Part shown: positions 1 through 11,880 of the stretch, piece by piece | Numbering within the stretch: the first letter of the stretch is position 1 | Layout of the letters: the number at the start of each line of letters is the position of its first letter | NCBI GenBank assembly: GCA_946807835.1 | Contig: OX327686.1 | Coordinates: 8,928,001 to 8,992,000 of the forward strand | Source of the DNA: Ailanthus altissimus | Taxonomy: Eukaryota; Streptophyta; Magnoliopsida; Sapindales; Simaroubaceae | Direction of reading: 5' to 3' | Length of the DNA: 64,000 nt | Notes under the pieces: model-generated | Told to the model about the DNA's origin: nothing | What the model saw: the letters and a program-made list of their open reading frames with translations, nothing else | The model's database searches: none | Program-made: the position numbers and the translations under genes

Positions 1-1340
1 GCGTTGTTTTTAAGCGTTCATAATAAAAGTTGGGTTGGCTTGTTAAAACAATTTATATTCTCATCATTCTTGTAATTTTTTTTTTTTCATGAGATCTAAA
101 TACATACTTTGCGCATATTATTACTCTAAATAAAAGTTGGCTCGGTCTACTATACAACAGTTGCATCAATTCTTCGCATTAATATGGGGGAGAATTATGA
201 ACCATTGGATTGGATTGCCTTTCTATAGATCTAACGACTGTGCATTGGGGGGGTGGGGGGGTGGGGTGTGGAATGGTATGGAATAGAGGCAACTGTTATA
301 GTCAGTTGTGCGTTAACAAATGTCGAAGTTCGACGAAACAATTGTTGAGAAGCCATACTTATCCATGATTTCACTGAATCCATAAGAAATGTCTCATCCA
401 AAAATTGTTTTGAGAAGGCATACTTACCCTCCATGCAAATATATTGTAATCGCTAAAATCTCTTATCTATATAATTGAATAGATCAAAGTTCGGGGTAAG
501 ATCGTTTAGAAAAATGCCATGGTAGCGTAAGGGGTAAGCAAAATTTTGGTTGAATCGATTTGGTAATGGTTATTGTGTTTCATGATGCAGACGATGTGGG
601 TTTTACAGGGCGTAACTTCCAAAGGAGGGGAAAATATATAGGTATTTAGACGACGGGAGAATGGACGACCCGACGACGAAGATGATAGTCCAACGAGAAA
701 AGGCATTGAAATAGGGAAGATATGTAGAGAAATTGGCAAGGAAAATGATACTGGAAGCAGAAGTACTGATTGGAACGAGGAAAGGGCCCATCAAGTGAAT
801 AAGGGAATTTTATATCGACCAAAATTTTAAATATTAATTTTTTTTTATTATAGTCAAATTTTTTATATTTGAATAACTAAATATATATAATTTTTATTAC
901 TTTTATTTTTGTTTGTGTAATTTACATAAAAAAATATAAAGATCTCAAGTCTAATTCCTCCATCTCTCAGATTAAATAAAAAATAATTATCCCTTTATCT
1001 TACAAACATATTTAATTATCTCTTTTTGACCCATGTATTATTTATCCTTTTAATTAGAAATCAATTATCTATTCATTAAAAAGAAAAAAGTGGATATTCT
1101 TGAAAAATATTTAAAAAAATAGTAACTAATTTAAAAATCAAAAGAAAATTAATATTTTCTCGATAATATGATATAAAATTTGCTTTGAACCTTTTACTAG
1201 ATAAGATGAGAGAGAAAGCTCCAAATTAAACCCGCACAATAAGTAGCTGTAAGTCTTGGACAAGTTTTTTTGTTTTATTTTTCTTAAAAAAAGAAAAGAA
1301 AAAGAAAAAGCACAAAGCAGAAGCATAAGAAAAAATAAAA
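1..1340. other. AT-rich intergenic sequence, no gene recognised
   Basis: No reading frame here resembles a protein family I know. The short open frames on the minus strand lack recognisable motifs. A G-rich tract lies at 247-266. Bases 800-1340 are very AT-rich with poly-A/T runs and are the far downstream flank of the heat-shock gene. Confidence 0.6.
247..266 (+). repeat. G-tract, candidate G-quadruplex
   Basis: The plus strand reads G7-T-G7-T-G4 followed by TGTGG. Because each seven-G run can supply two runs of three, the tract meets the usual four-run requirement for an intramolecular quadruplex. It lies in gene-free sequence about 1.2 kb beyond the stop codon of the small heat-shock gene. 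Confidence 0.6.
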
Positions 1341-1513
1341 ATATATGCTCACTTTTTATTCATACAATATCGAGGCTGATACAAGACACAACCCCGGTTA
1401 CAAAGCAAGACAAGACACGCATTCTTCCAAGATCAAATAACCAAAATGTTTCAATTTCATGACTATCCACCACAAGACTATGTATGATTCAACATTCAAC
1501 AAGACAGAATCTC

Positions 1514-1999
1514 TCACACAACTTGAACTTGAATGGTCTTCGGTTTCTTTGGCTCCGGTGGCGGCAGTTTATCCACAGTCACCGTCAAAACACCGTTCTG
1601 ACACACCGCCGATATCTTATCCATATTGGCATTGTCAGGCAGCACAAACTTCCTCATAAACTTGCCAACTCTCCTCTCCATTCTCACATACTTGACGCCA
1701 TCTTTATTATCTTTCTCCTTGTAACGCTTTCGCTCTCCGCTAACTACAAGCACATTCTCGCTCTCTACTTGAACCTTGATCTCGCTGGCCTTTATGCCTG
1801 GCATGTCAACAACGAACACATAGGAGCTTGGATACTCCACCACATCTGCTGGCGTTGCCGCCATGGCTTTTGCGTCACGGACGTAGGCTCGAGATGGGTT
1901 GTTTCGGGACTTCTCCTGCTGATCTTCACGGAAGTCTAGCATGTCTTCGAGGATTGAGAAGAAGAGAGAATCCAGACCAGCTAAGCTTCTGAGATCCAT
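1514..1999 (-). CDS. Class II cytosolic small heat-shock protein (HSP20 family)
   Basis: An intact 161-aa single-exon frame. The protein is an ATP-independent chaperone that binds unfolding proteins in the cytosol as oligomers. Residues 1-45 form the variable N-terminal arm, opening [10 protein letters not shown]. The alpha-crystallin domain runs from about 46 to 145 and contains [10 protein letters not shown] (61-70), [10 protein letters not shown] (83-92) and the closing GVLTV (136-140). The C-terminal tail ends PKTIQVQVV, matching the short tail of plant class II members. There is no transit or signal peptide and no ER-retention end, so the cytosolic class is favoured over organellar classes. 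Length, absence of introns and start context (aaaacATGG) fit the family. Upstream there is a TATA box and a heat-shock-element-like motif, consistent with heat induction. Class assignment is from memory of the family, not a search. Confidence 0.95.
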   Translation of the reverse strand: MDLRSLAGLDSLFFSILEDMLDFREDQQEKSRNNPSRAYVRDAKAMAATPADVVEYPSSYVFVVDMPGIKASEIKVQVESENVLVVSGERKRYKEKDNKDGVKYVRMERRVGKFMRKFVLPDNANMDKISAVCQNGVLTVTVDKLPPPEPKKPKTIQVQVV

Positions 2000-2145
2000 G
2001 TTTTAGATGTGAAAACAGAGTTGCCTCTAGAGGTCAAAAAGAGGTTTAATATGCAGCGTGTTTGTTATTGGTAGTGTTTTGATGAGAATAGAAGCAGGAT
2101 TGCAGGGTATTTATAAAGAACGTGAGCGTTCTGGATTAAAGTGGA
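2000..2145 (-). promoter_or_regulatory. Heat-shock promoter and 5' leader of the small HSP gene
   Basis: Read on the minus strand, a TATA box (TTTATAAATA, plus positions 2108-2117) lies about 110 bp before the ATG. Just beyond it, plus 2118-2135 contains GAA and TTC half-sites (GAACGTGAGCGTTCTGGA), resembling a degenerate heat-shock element. The 5' leader would be roughly 80 nt. Core promoter confidence is good. The HSE assignment is tentative because the three-unit spacing is imperfect. Confidence 0.6.
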
Positions 2146-2149
2146 TTTA

Positions 2150-4130
2150 ATACCTTTTTTATAATGTTTTCTATCAGATTAATTCTCTGGAACAAAGAAG
2201 AAAACGATGGATTGGAACCTGCACTTTAATTGTTATTTTTTAATTTTTTTTTTTTTTACTTTCCAATCCTCTATTTAAATTGGTACGGCCACAGCCGTCA
2301 ATGGGTTTTTTTTTTTTTCTACCAAAAGATGATGTTTTCTTAAATATATAATTTTATTAATGGCAATTCTCAATCAATCATACAAAAAGTGACCAATCCT
2401 GGTTTGACAAGTCCCAAGAGAATGAAAAGTATCGACATACAAATAATATATATATAAATAAAATTAAACTTAAAATTTCTATTAAAATAAAACGATATAT
2501 TATCAATTCTTTATGATTAAATTATTAATACAAGTATTAAAAATAATATATTTTAAAATTATACTTTTTATGATCTCTTAATACTATATTTGTTGCGCTT
2601 TTTAGATTGTACTCTAAATTTTTATAAATCGTGCAAAATTTTACTCATAATTAAAATATGAATAAAAACATATTATAATAAAAAGATAAAATAATTATAT
2701 AATTATATATATAAATTACGTAATTCGACAATAAATGCTTATATCAATAATAAATTATGAGATTTTAATTTTTATTATTTAATTTATAAAGAATACAGAT
2801 CACAAATATCTATTATAAGATATAATCAAAGAATATAATTAATAAACGAACTTTTAGGAATCTATTTGTGTTTTCTTAATCACTTAGATCTCAAGCACTA
2901 TCATGATATTCTCTTACACATTTAACACTCAAGACTCTTTAGTTCTTTATTCTCTTTCTTGGAGTTTTTATAATACTTTAATAATTTTAAAGGGTTATAG
3001 GAATTTATATAGTGTTTTAAAATATTCAAAAAACCTCATTATTTAGTTGGAATAAGAGTCCATATGTATACGAATCTAAATCTCACTCAAAGAATTTGAT
3101 TAGAGCTATAAACAAAATTTTCCAAAAATTGGATGCTAAAGGACTACATTTCCAATGCTGTGACGTTGGTGTGATCTCGTACTATTGCCGCAACATTACA
3201 TTTTCAGCGCCATGGCGCTAAGAATTCTGACGCTAGTTCAAGGGCGCTCAAAATCTAGCGCTGCATCACTCATACTTGAGAATATCTCCACTTATGCTTG
3301 TGTGCCTATCCTTACTTTGAACTCTTCGTTTATTATACGTTCGACGCGCATTTAACATTGTGTTGACTTCTCATTGGTCTTTAACTCAAAGTCATGCACA
3401 AATATAATTTTAAATCATCAAATTTTTAATAATATTATATACAAATTTAGCCTTTGAGTAACACTATAAATTTTTTATACAATGTTTTTATTTGAATTAA
3501 TGTGACAATATAAGCATTGGTTGAATAAAACATAAAAATTAATAAAATAAACTAAAATAAATAATGTGGGCGAATACTTTTACGTCACGTCAATTTTTAT
3601 AAATAATTTATATAAAACAAATTTACATTTAATATAATTATTCTTAACCTCTATAGCCCAAAATAAGCTCTGCAAACTTCAATTAAAGGCATTACAACTA
3701 TATTAATTCATTCAATCGGTGCTACAGTTGACAATTTATTAAGATCGATGAGATACTAGAATCTATGTCAAAAAAAACTTTAACAAAAGAAAAAATTTAT
3801 GAGAATAATAATTTATACATAAAAAGAGTGAAACTATCCAACCTACTAATTATCCTATAAACCCCACCCATTATTAACATTGTTTCCATAAAACACTTTG
3901 TAAACCTAATCCCTTCTCATTATTCAAAAAGCATATACTATGTTTACAATTTTAAGATTAAAACTTTTAAAGAAGATAAGACATACTTCAAAACAAAGAA
4001 AGGTCATCTTTGAATTGGTTTGCTCAAGTAATTCCAACTACTTACAGATTACGATAAGTTATTCCTCCATTAGTTTGTTTTGTCAACTCTTTACGATCGA
4101 TACAAAAGCAGTGGTTTCTTGCTTCTAAAA
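2150..4130. other. AT-rich intergenic sequence with a GC-rich palindromic patch
   Basis: No gene is recognised. Most of the stretch is A/T-rich with poly-A/T runs. A GC-rich island at about 3185-3290 holds a perfect 14-bp palindrome (AGCGCCATGGCGCT, 3206-3219) and further GCGC repeats. The same style of patch recurs in retroelement sequence elsewhere in the window, so 2440-3560 is probably decayed LTR material, but I could not find its ends. Confidence 0.4.
3206..3219. repeat. Perfect 14-bp GC palindrome
   Basis: AGCGCCATGGCGCT is its own reverse complement. It belongs to a loose set of GYGCCRYGGYGCY palindromes that recur at 8650, 23221, 31449 and 32707 inside different repeats. Confidence 0.7.
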
Positions 4131-6110
4131 TGCTCTTTGCCTCTCTAGCTTTAAAACTCTACTCTCTATTTTGGCTCTCCTAATCTTGAAGGCCTCAACA
4201 TGAGCCTTCAGCACCTTAGCCTCATCGCAAGCCTATTGGGCCCCATGCCTAACTTTTGTTAGGCCTCATGCCTAGCTTTGGCCAAATTCTCCTTAAGTTG
4301 CGGAGTACTTAGCAGCCTCTGAATCACATCTTTTTGGCACCAGGCATAGGTTGCCTGAAAAAGCAATACAAATACATAATCTGTGTCTTACCATGTTGGC
4401 TAAAAAGATAAAAAAAAAATAGATGAGTTGCAGGAAACTCACATCATTGCCTTTCGAAACCAATGTGGAACGCAATGATCATGTCCAGGTCAGCCACCTG
4501 ATCAAGCTAGGCAGAATCTATGGACCTCTCCTCCTAACGCAACAAAAGGATCAAGAACTCAAGTTAGGCACGCCTTTCAGGGACTAGGTCCGTAGGTGTT
4601 AAGTTAAGAGGAGACAAGCAGGAGCTGCAGACTGAACGATCTTCCCCATGCTCACAACTCTCTCCTTTTTTAGCTTTAGCCTTAATGCTGATTCTAAGCT
4701 CCGTCTTGAGGTGATTCCTGAATTGGCCATCTAGGTGTTGCACCATCCCTCGAGTTATCTTGCCCCTGTCACCCCTTTAGCTATCTCGCCCCTTACCACC
4801 TCCCGAGCTCCTTCGGCCCTTACCTTGAACCCCAGAGGAAGTGTTCGTGCAAAAAGTAGATTGAAAACATCCTAAGGGTCCAAGTCTTTATTCCTTGTCC
4901 TTGAGCTGGGGTCTAAACCATCATGGCGTGCCTTCTTTTTGCTTTGGTCGCCCCTTTGGTCTGGCATTCTTAGAAAAAAGAGAATGAGATCAGCATAAAC
5001 CCATGATAAGTACCTAAACCGCCATAGCTTGTGAAGGGACCTAGCTAAACTTACTTTTTCTCTAGGTTATGTACGAGGTAGTTTTAAGATCAAGTTAGCG
5101 TCTCTCAAGCTCTCTGTAGAGAGAAGGTTTGGGAAGTTGGTAGTATGTGCTAAATCCCCCTTAATCCTAGTCTGATACACCTTAGATACATCCAGAATAA
5201 TCGCCCAAGTTTTTGAAGCGGGAAAAGAAAGCTACCAATATTGAGTAGTTGACAATAGATAAAGATGAAGGAAACAAATAAAATAGTTATACATAGGAAT
5301 AACCTGCTTCTAAAGAAAATATAATGGGAACAGTCCAAAACCCCCTACTTGAAGATAAGTAACTTCTTAGCCCCATTCACTATCAGTAAAAACTAATTTT
5401 CTTTCCAACCCTTGTTGATAGAAGAATGATTCTGAACAAGATTATGAGCCGTATGGCTCGAAAATTAGTAAAAGCACATGTGCTTCGTAGCACTATGCCT
5501 GAAATGGTATAAATATTGCAGCTCTTAAAAGTGGAGTGTGAATTTTCCTGCCTTTGCCCGTAAAACAAAAAGCCAGCCATAACTCACCATGAGTTTGGAC
5601 CCAATTAGGATTGGGCTATCCCTAAACAGGCTAGCTTTATGGAAAAGTAGGGCTATAAGGGAGCCTAAGTCTTAACTTAAGGAATTCGACATGAAGAGCC
5701 ACCTCATCAAAGTCAGATCGGCTTGGGAAATTATCGGGGTTCCAAATTTTTAAGGTCACCGAATCGGGAATGTTGTATCTATCTTAAGGCTAACTAAGTC
5801 CTCATCAATCATATGAAACCTTTAATACCTAAGGTTCAAATAAAATTCAAGCTCTTTGGGGTCAAGGTTAGAGTCTTTAAGTAATTTTTAATTTCCAACC
5901 TCTTCAATTGTCTCATAGGCAAATTCACCCGAAGGCTAAGTACCTTTCCCCATTTTCATAGACTTAAAAATGGCTAAGTTCGGCTCAGGCACCCCACATA
6001 CCCCCTAAAGTGGAGGATCTACTCTTAGAACCTCATCTCTTAGACCTATAAGTCCTCTTAATAAGAAGGACTTCCTCTATTCCATTTTACTCTTTCATGT
6101 CTATCATTAA
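4130..6110 (-). pseudogene. Relic of a gypsy-type transposon protein (PF04195-like extra ORF)
   Basis: On the minus strand scattered fragments in changing frames resemble the plant 'putative gypsy type transposon' protein: a hydrophobic fragment, then the family's hallmark region read as NKGWKEN in one frame and VFTDSEWG in another (about 5345-5425). A charged fragment follows (4564-4746, QFRNHLKTELRISIKAKAKK), then a helical C-terminal part. In plant Ty3/gypsy elements of the Tat lineage such proteins are encoded by extra, often antisense, ORFs. Many stops and frame changes show it is dead. No LTRs were found at its edges. The family match is from recollection and is moderate at best. Confidence 0.45.
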
Positions 6111-6124
6111 GAAACTAATGTTCA

Positions 6125-7080
6125 AATCACATGACTTCTATTGATTTGGGAAAAGAAAAAAATGAATTTACTAATATAATGGTAGAGAAAATTGTTGACA
6201 ATATGGATGCTTTCACCAAACATTACTCTAATCATTCGAGTCTTATTTTGATTACCAAAATGCTTGAAGGAGACAACTACAGATAATGGAGCCGCGTGAT
6301 GCGTATAATTATAAGTGTCAAGAACAAAATTTGAGTAATTAACGGGCGATACAAGCACCACCTCAATCTGACCCTAAGTTTCCAACATGGAAACGGGGCA
6401 ATAATATGGTATTATTCTGGATTTTGAATTCAATTCATTCTAGTATTGCGAGAAGTCTTATTTATACAGAAATTATGAATGAATTCTTGGACGACTAGAA
6501 AAATAAGTTCATTCAAGGGAATGACTCTTGGATATATCAAATTTGACAAGAAATTGTCGAACAACAACAAGAGACTTAGTTCGTTTTAGACTATTACACC
6601 AAAATGAAGTCACTTTAGGATGAGTTGGCTTCTTATCATAATCCGATCACTTGTAATTGTGAGGGTCTAAGAGGCCTTGTCGAATAAAAGAAAAAAAAGG
6701 GTCATGCAGTTTTTAATGGTACTAAATGAATCTTTTGTTAGCGTGTGAGGTTTAATTCTCATGATGAGTCCTCTTCCAGACTCATGTAAGGTTCATTCCT
6801 TGATACTCTAATAAAATAGACGAACTGAAATAGCCATTCAGAGAAAGAGAGAGAGAGAGAGAGAGCCAATTATGCTGCGATTTAAGTTTCAAACACTTTA
6901 AAAACTAAGAAGCGAACATCAAAGAAAAAGAGTTGTACTTATTACGAAAAAAAAATCATACCATTGATCGTTACTACTTTCTTAATGATTTTCTGTCTTG
7001 ACACAAGATACATGGTAAGGATGTGAAGCCAAGAGGAAAGAAGCCTAATGTTAATAACTCGATGGTCGAAGAAGAATTTG
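6125..7080 (+). pseudogene. copia gag relic
   Basis: Translated fragments include SLILITKMLEGDNYR followed by a stop and WSRVMRIIISVKNK, matching the N-terminal 'L.G.NY..W' block of copia gag, and later VMQFLMVLNESFVSV, matching the UBN2 region. At least a dozen stops and several frame changes separate them. A (GA)n microsatellite sits at 6847-6866. Confidence 0.6.
6847..6866. repeat. (GA)n microsatellite
   Basis: A run of about ten GA units inside the decayed gag region. There is no sign of function. Confidence 0.8.
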
Positions 7081-7244
7081 AGAGATAATTTTATCAACAT
7101 TACTTTCACTCTCGAAGAGTATAAATCAACTCAAAACTCTACTTTGAAAGAATAATTACTACTTTACCTTTTGTAAACATTATAGGTATTCGTTCATCTT
7201 TCTGTTATAAGATTATATCTCTATATATATTGAATGAATTATTG

Positions 7245-7916
7245 ATAGTAGGGCTACCGACCATGTTTCTAATATTCAACTAATATTGCATAAGACAACT
7301 TCTTTCCACAATTCTATTCAATTACCAAATGGAGGCCAAGCTAAGATTGAGTGTTTTCGATCAACAATGTTGTCTGATAATGTCACTCTAAATGATGTTC
7401 TCTATTTACCAAAGTTTAGAATTAATCTGTTATCAATTGGTAAATTTACTAGAACATTGGATTGTAATATAATATTTTATCCTAATTTTTGTTTAATTTA
7501 ATATTTTATCCTAATTTTTGTGTAGTGTAGGATATAGCTACGAAGAAGACAATTGGTCTGGCAAGCAGCTTAATGGGTTATACTATTTCAAAGCTAGCCA
7601 AACACCATCCACCACCCACTACACACCACATCTAATGCAATCTTCATATTTAGCATCAACAATTGGGTCATCCTTCTATTGTGCCCTGTCGATACTCTTT
7701 AAGACCAATCCTGAAATCTCTTTTGATTCTGCTTTATTTTGTGATGTTTGTTCTTTAACTAAACAAACTTATTTATCTTTTTTCAATAGTTCTATATGTA
7801 CTAGTGCACATTTTGATTTAATTCATTGTGATATTTTAGGACCTCATAAAATTACTTTTCATATGGAAGCTTATTATTTCTTATATATTATTAATGATTA
7901 TTCTCGTTATACCTAG
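7245..7916 (+). pseudogene. copia gag-pre-integrase and integrase N-terminus relic
   Basis: The fragment at 7286-7501 reads VTLNDVLYLPKFRINLLSIG, the conserved end of the protease/gag-pre-integrase join. After a short break, 7518-7916 reads LNGLYYFKASQ, then CDVCSLTKQTYLSF (the CxxC half of the integrase zinc finger) and FDLIHCDILGPHKITFHMEA followed by YFLYIINDYSRYT, the start of the integrase core with its first catalytic Asp (HCDILGP). A stop follows at about 7914. Confidence 0.7.
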
Positions 7917-8649
7917 ATACATTTGATAAATTTTAAATTCGAAACTTAATCACTAATAAATTTTTTTTTCGAACTCAATTCCATTGTGGGATTAAAACTT
8001 TATGGTATGACAATGAGAAATATTTTTATCTTTATAAGCCTTTTTTATAAATAATGATACCTCTTTCTAACATACTTATCCATACACAACCCAACAAAAT
8101 AGAGTTGTAGGGCATAAGCATAGACATCTTTTAAATGTGAGTCATTTACTTCATTTTTAAGCCAACCTGCCTTTGCAATTTTAGAGGGAGAGTCTATAAA
8201 TAGCCTGCTACTTAATCAATTACCTTCCAACACCCATCTTATCCAGCCAAACACCATATCATCAATTTTACTATAAACCTCTAATATACTCTCATCTCCA
8301 CACATTTGGTTGTTTATGTTATGTTACCAACCTTAAACCAAATCATAAATTTGACACTCAAACTCAAAAATACATATTTCTTGGTTATCCACTTAAACAA
8401 AAGAACTACCATGTCTATAACATCTAGTCTCATCAAACCTTGATCTCTCGTGATGTGTTTTTCACGAATCCATATTTTCATAATTCAATGACTCTAATTC
8501 AAAACCTTGATGACCATATAGACACATTAACTCTACCCTTACCATATGATACCATAAATAATGCTAAAAACCCATAAAATGATCAAACACAACACCCATA
8601 GTTGCAGCGCCAACCTTTTCACACCACGATATTGAAAATCAGAACTTGA

Positions 8650-8662
8650 GCGCCGTAGTGCC
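8650..8662. repeat. Imperfect GC palindrome (GCGCCGTAGTGCC)
   Basis: One of several GYGCCRYRGYGCY motifs in the window, preceded by AACTTGA, a context that also occurs before the GC palindrome at 23261. Confidence 0.5.
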
Positions 8663-9458
8663 ATCTTAGCAAAAACTTAGGAACCATTCTAGAAGCTCAG
8701 CACTGCGACGCCACCTACCCCATGCTGCAATGGCATCTCAATAGAAATTTAAGAGCCAATCTAGAATATTAGCGTTGTAGCGCCACCCATCCCACATTGG
8801 GGTGAGACCTCAATTTTACCCAAATTTGAGATACTCCTTAATTGTTATCTACCTCAACGTTCTTCTTACCCCACAAAGCTCTCAGTCCATCTCTAAGATT
8901 ATGAGATAAACTATTCCAAACTTCTCACTATATGTCTTTCTTGTTCTTTAGTTACATCTGTCATGCGCTACCTAATTTCAAGGTATGTCTGTTGTACCTA
9001 TCTCTCTCATTCACACTAAACTTTTTATCAATACTGTTTCTCACCTGGTTGAATGAAAAACATATAAATAGGCTTGCCACAATTTATATTATAATGCCAC
9101 CATGAATAAAGAGATCTCAACTTTTAAAATAAATCATACCTAGAGAATTGTCTCATTGCCTTCTAGTCATTGACCTATCAGTTGTAAATCGATCTAAAAA
9201 ATCAAGTATAACTTCAATAATTCTATTGAGCGTTATAAAGCACACCTCGTAGCTAAAGGGTTTACTCAATGCGATGGTATTGACTACACTAAGACTTTTG
9301 CTCTTGTAACTAAGTTAATTACTTTTTCAATGTCTTTTGGATATTAGTTTCATTCGTCATTGGCATATTTATTAGCTGGATGTTCAAAATGCTTTCCTTT
9401 ATGGAGATTTAACTGAGGAGGTCTATATGACTCCTCCTCTAGGTTTTTGTTAACGGGG

Positions 9459-9463
9459 AGAGT
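9459..9463. repeat. Target-site duplication (left), AGAGT
   Basis: Five bases AGAGT immediately before the solo LTR, repeated exactly at 10857-10861 after it. Confidence 0.9.
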
Positions 9464-10856
9464 TGATAAGGGCAAATTTGTCATATATTTTCTCATGTTT
9501 TTATTATTGATATTTTATGATTTTATGAGAATAGATGGCTATTTATGTGCATTATTGGTATATATAGGGACTTGAGAATAGATGGCGAAAACAGGGACTA
9601 AAATGCAAAGTTTTCAAAGTATGTGTCCATCGCCCCCGCGCCACAAGTATTGTCGCCCCAGCTCTGAAATAGTGATCGAAATAAGAAAAACGACTTGCTT
9701 AAGTCGCGTCTAGCGCCCCAGCGCCATACAGTCACCGCCCCAGCGACAAGACAGCGCCCCAGCGCTATCATCCCACCGCTCCAGCGGTGAAGGCTTTTTC
9801 ACGCAGCGCGCTAGCGGTAGTGCGAGTCCTAGTCCGACGAGAATTGAGATTTTCAAGCTCATATCAACCCCTATAAAAAGCTACTCGTTCCTAGCCTTCA
9901 AGAAGGACTCCAAGACGACCCAAGAGCACCAAGAATACATTGCACGAGTCTTGGAGAGCAATAGGAGCTTAATTGAAGCAACTTTAGAGAGAGATACAAG
10001 ACGTTCTTCGGCATCAAGAGTTCCTAGGCAGCGCAATTAAGAGCAATTCGACGTCTATATCGGTTTGCTAATAATTGTATCATGATTTATAATTATTTTT
10101 ACTGCTGTTCTCTTGTAGCCATGAGCTAAACTTGTTTTCTAGGGTTAATACTTGAACTCAATATGTGTGCTTAATTGTCATATCTTTCGAATATTTAATA
10201 AACTTAGTCATTTATTATTTAAATTACTTGTGTTTAATGCTTCAATATATCTGGCCAATATATGGTGAATGAATTGGTAATATTTTGATAAACTCGGAAG
10301 AGGAATCAATATATTTAGACCTAGGTAATTTGATGCATGATTGTAGAGTAACATTCAATGTTGCATATGCAAGTTTCAATTTAGGATAGGAATATACCTA
10401 ATTGGCATGTATGATCAATAAGACCTAATCTTAATGAATCTTAGTTTATTACAAGTACCATAGGAATATAGGTATTTGGTAAATTAAGGTATACTTGCAT
10501 GACCTTGGAAGAGGCTTGTGAATACATTAGTGTCTTGATCAATAATAAAGACTAAGTGAGTTAAATATTAGAGGATTAATCATTAGAAACATATTGAGGG
10601 ATAATATTAATCCTAGGTTTTCCCTACATTGCTATCACCTAATTTTCATTGCATTGTGTTTTGCTTTTATATTTCTAACATTCATTCTTAGATTTTTATT
10701 TTTCTGAATAATTATTAGGAAGATATAATTTTAGTAATTGGTTTAAAAGAAGAAATTATCCCTGTGGGTTCGACATCCGACTTAATTAGTCTCTTTATTA
10801 CTTGCATACGATAGTGTATACTTGCACTTAATTTATGATATAGAAATATCGCATCA
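9464..10856 (+). mobile_element. Solo LTR, probably Ty3/gypsy, 1393 bp
   Basis: The sequence begins TGATAAGGGC and ends CGCATCA, so it has TG..CA termini with TGAT/ATCA inverted ends, and is flanked by identical 5-bp AGAGT duplications. Removing it plus one duplication rejoins the reverse-transcriptase motif KSIYGLKQAS of the host copia relic. A TATA box (CTATAAAAAG, 9871-9880) lies in the middle. A GC-rich patch of GCGCCCCAGCG-like repeats lies at about 9640-9830. The 3' end (GTGGGTTCGACATCC, then TATACTTGCA) is of a style I associate with Ty3/gypsy LTRs. No internal domain remains, so this is the product of LTR-LTR recombination. Confidence 0.85.
9871..9880 (+). promoter_or_regulatory. TATA box of the solo LTR
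   Basis: CTATAAAAAG in the LTR, followed by a less AT-rich transcribed-like segment. It marks the plausible U3/R boundary on the plus strand. Confidence 0.5.
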
Positions 10857-10861
10857 AGAGT
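10857..10861. repeat. Target-site duplication (right), AGAGT
   Basis: Exact copy of 9459-9463. Confidence 0.9.
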
Positions 10862-11880
10862 AGTACTTAGTTTGTTGACTTCATAAATCTATCTACGGAT
10901 TGAAGCAAGCCTCATGAAGTTGGTTTCATAAATTCTTGATGAAATTCAAAAGTTTGATTTCTGATAATCATAGGCAAACTATTCTTTATTCACCAAGGGG
11001 AATAATAATTCGCTTACTGTTATACTTCTTTATATCAACGACATGATCATCATCGGCGACAATGAAAAGATGATACAAGAGGTAAATGATTTATTGGTTA
11101 GTTATTTTTTGGATTAAGGATCTCGGTCATTTGAAGTGTTTTCTTGGAATAGAACTTGCTCAATCCAAAGCATGAATTTTTATTGACCAATGAAAATACA
11201 CACTTGCATACTAGAGAAGGCTGGACTTCTAGGTGCCAAACTTATAAAGCTCCTCATGAAACAAAATCTCAAGCTTGCTTCGAACGAGGGAGAGTTGCTT
11301 AATGATCCAAGTCATCATCACATGTTTATTGGAAAGTTGATATATCTTACCATCACTAGACGAGACATTACTTACTCAATCAACACACTTAGTTAGTTTA
11401 TGCAACAACCTAGAAAAGCGAGATCTCGAAGCAGCACATCGGGTGTTGCAGTACTTGAAAAATGATTCGGGACAAGGTCATTAGTTTCTTCATATGAAAA
11501 GTTACAATTGACGGGCTTTTGTGATGCAAATTAGGCTAGATGTCTAAATACACGATGGTCAGTTAATTAATATTGTATTTTTCTTGATAATTTACTTATT
11601 TTATGAAAAAGTAAAAAACAAGTCACAGTATCGCAGTCTTCAGCAGAACCTAAGTATAAGTTTACGGTATTGATTACTTGTAAATTAAATTAGTTGCAGT
11701 ACTTATTAAAATATTTACAAGTACCTCAATCAAAGCTAGTTCAACACTTTGTGACAACTAAGTAACAATTTATATTTCAGCTAACTCTATCCTTTATTAA
11801 ATGACAAGACATATTAAAATAGATTATTATACCGTTCGTAAATGAATACAAAAAAGAAAATTTAATACTTCTTCTCTCAA
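10862..11880 (+). pseudogene. copia reverse transcriptase 3' half and RNase H relic
   Basis: Continues the host copia relic: KSIYGLKQAS, then a broken 'LLLYVDDMI'-equivalent near 11020-11060. At 11190-11396 there is an open piece with FIGKLIYLTITRRDITYSINTLS (the 'LIYL..TRPDI.Y.V..LS' block). Beyond 11590 come RNase H fragments including TSHSIAVFSRT and, near 11800, MTRHIKIDYYTVRK (the 'TKHIEID.HF.R' block). Multiple stops and frame changes. Confidence 0.6.

Larger units (their letters stand above)
7917..9463 (+). pseudogene. copia integrase C-terminus and 5' half of reverse transcriptase relic
   Basis: Heavily broken. Recognisable pieces are the integrase C-terminal block near 8100-8500 and, near 9225-9300, KAHLVAKGFTQCDGIDYTKTF, i.e. 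the A(K/R)LVAKGF.Q..GIDY..TF block that opens copia reverse transcriptase. The frame then runs into VYMTPPLGF-like codons at 9421-9446, where the solo LTR is inserted. GC-rich CGCC patches at 8605-8815 resemble those in other repeats here. Confidence 0.6.
6125..11880 (+). mobile_element. Degenerate Ty1/copia retrotransposon, split by a solo LTR
   Basis: Decayed copia domains appear in the standard order gag, gag-pre-integrase, integrase, reverse transcriptase, RNase H on the plus strand. They carry many stops and frame changes and are interrupted at 9464-10856 by a solo LTR. Joining across that insertion restores the RT motif that ends KSIYGLKQAS. No LTRs of the element itself could be recognised, so it is old. 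Phrases such as VMQFLMVLNESF in gag suggest the Retrofit/Ale-type gag (UBN2), which is a tentative lineage call. Confidence 0.75.

Noticed and set aside
1484..1939. 151-aa plus-strand frame opposite the small heat-shock gene
   Set aside because: Shadow of the real minus-strand HSP20 frame. It has no motifs and no promoter.
6755..6775. Hammerhead ribozyme-like GATGAGTCC
   Set aside because: The preceding base pattern lacks the conserved CTGATGAG and I found no partner GAAA core at a suitable distance. It lies in decayed gag.
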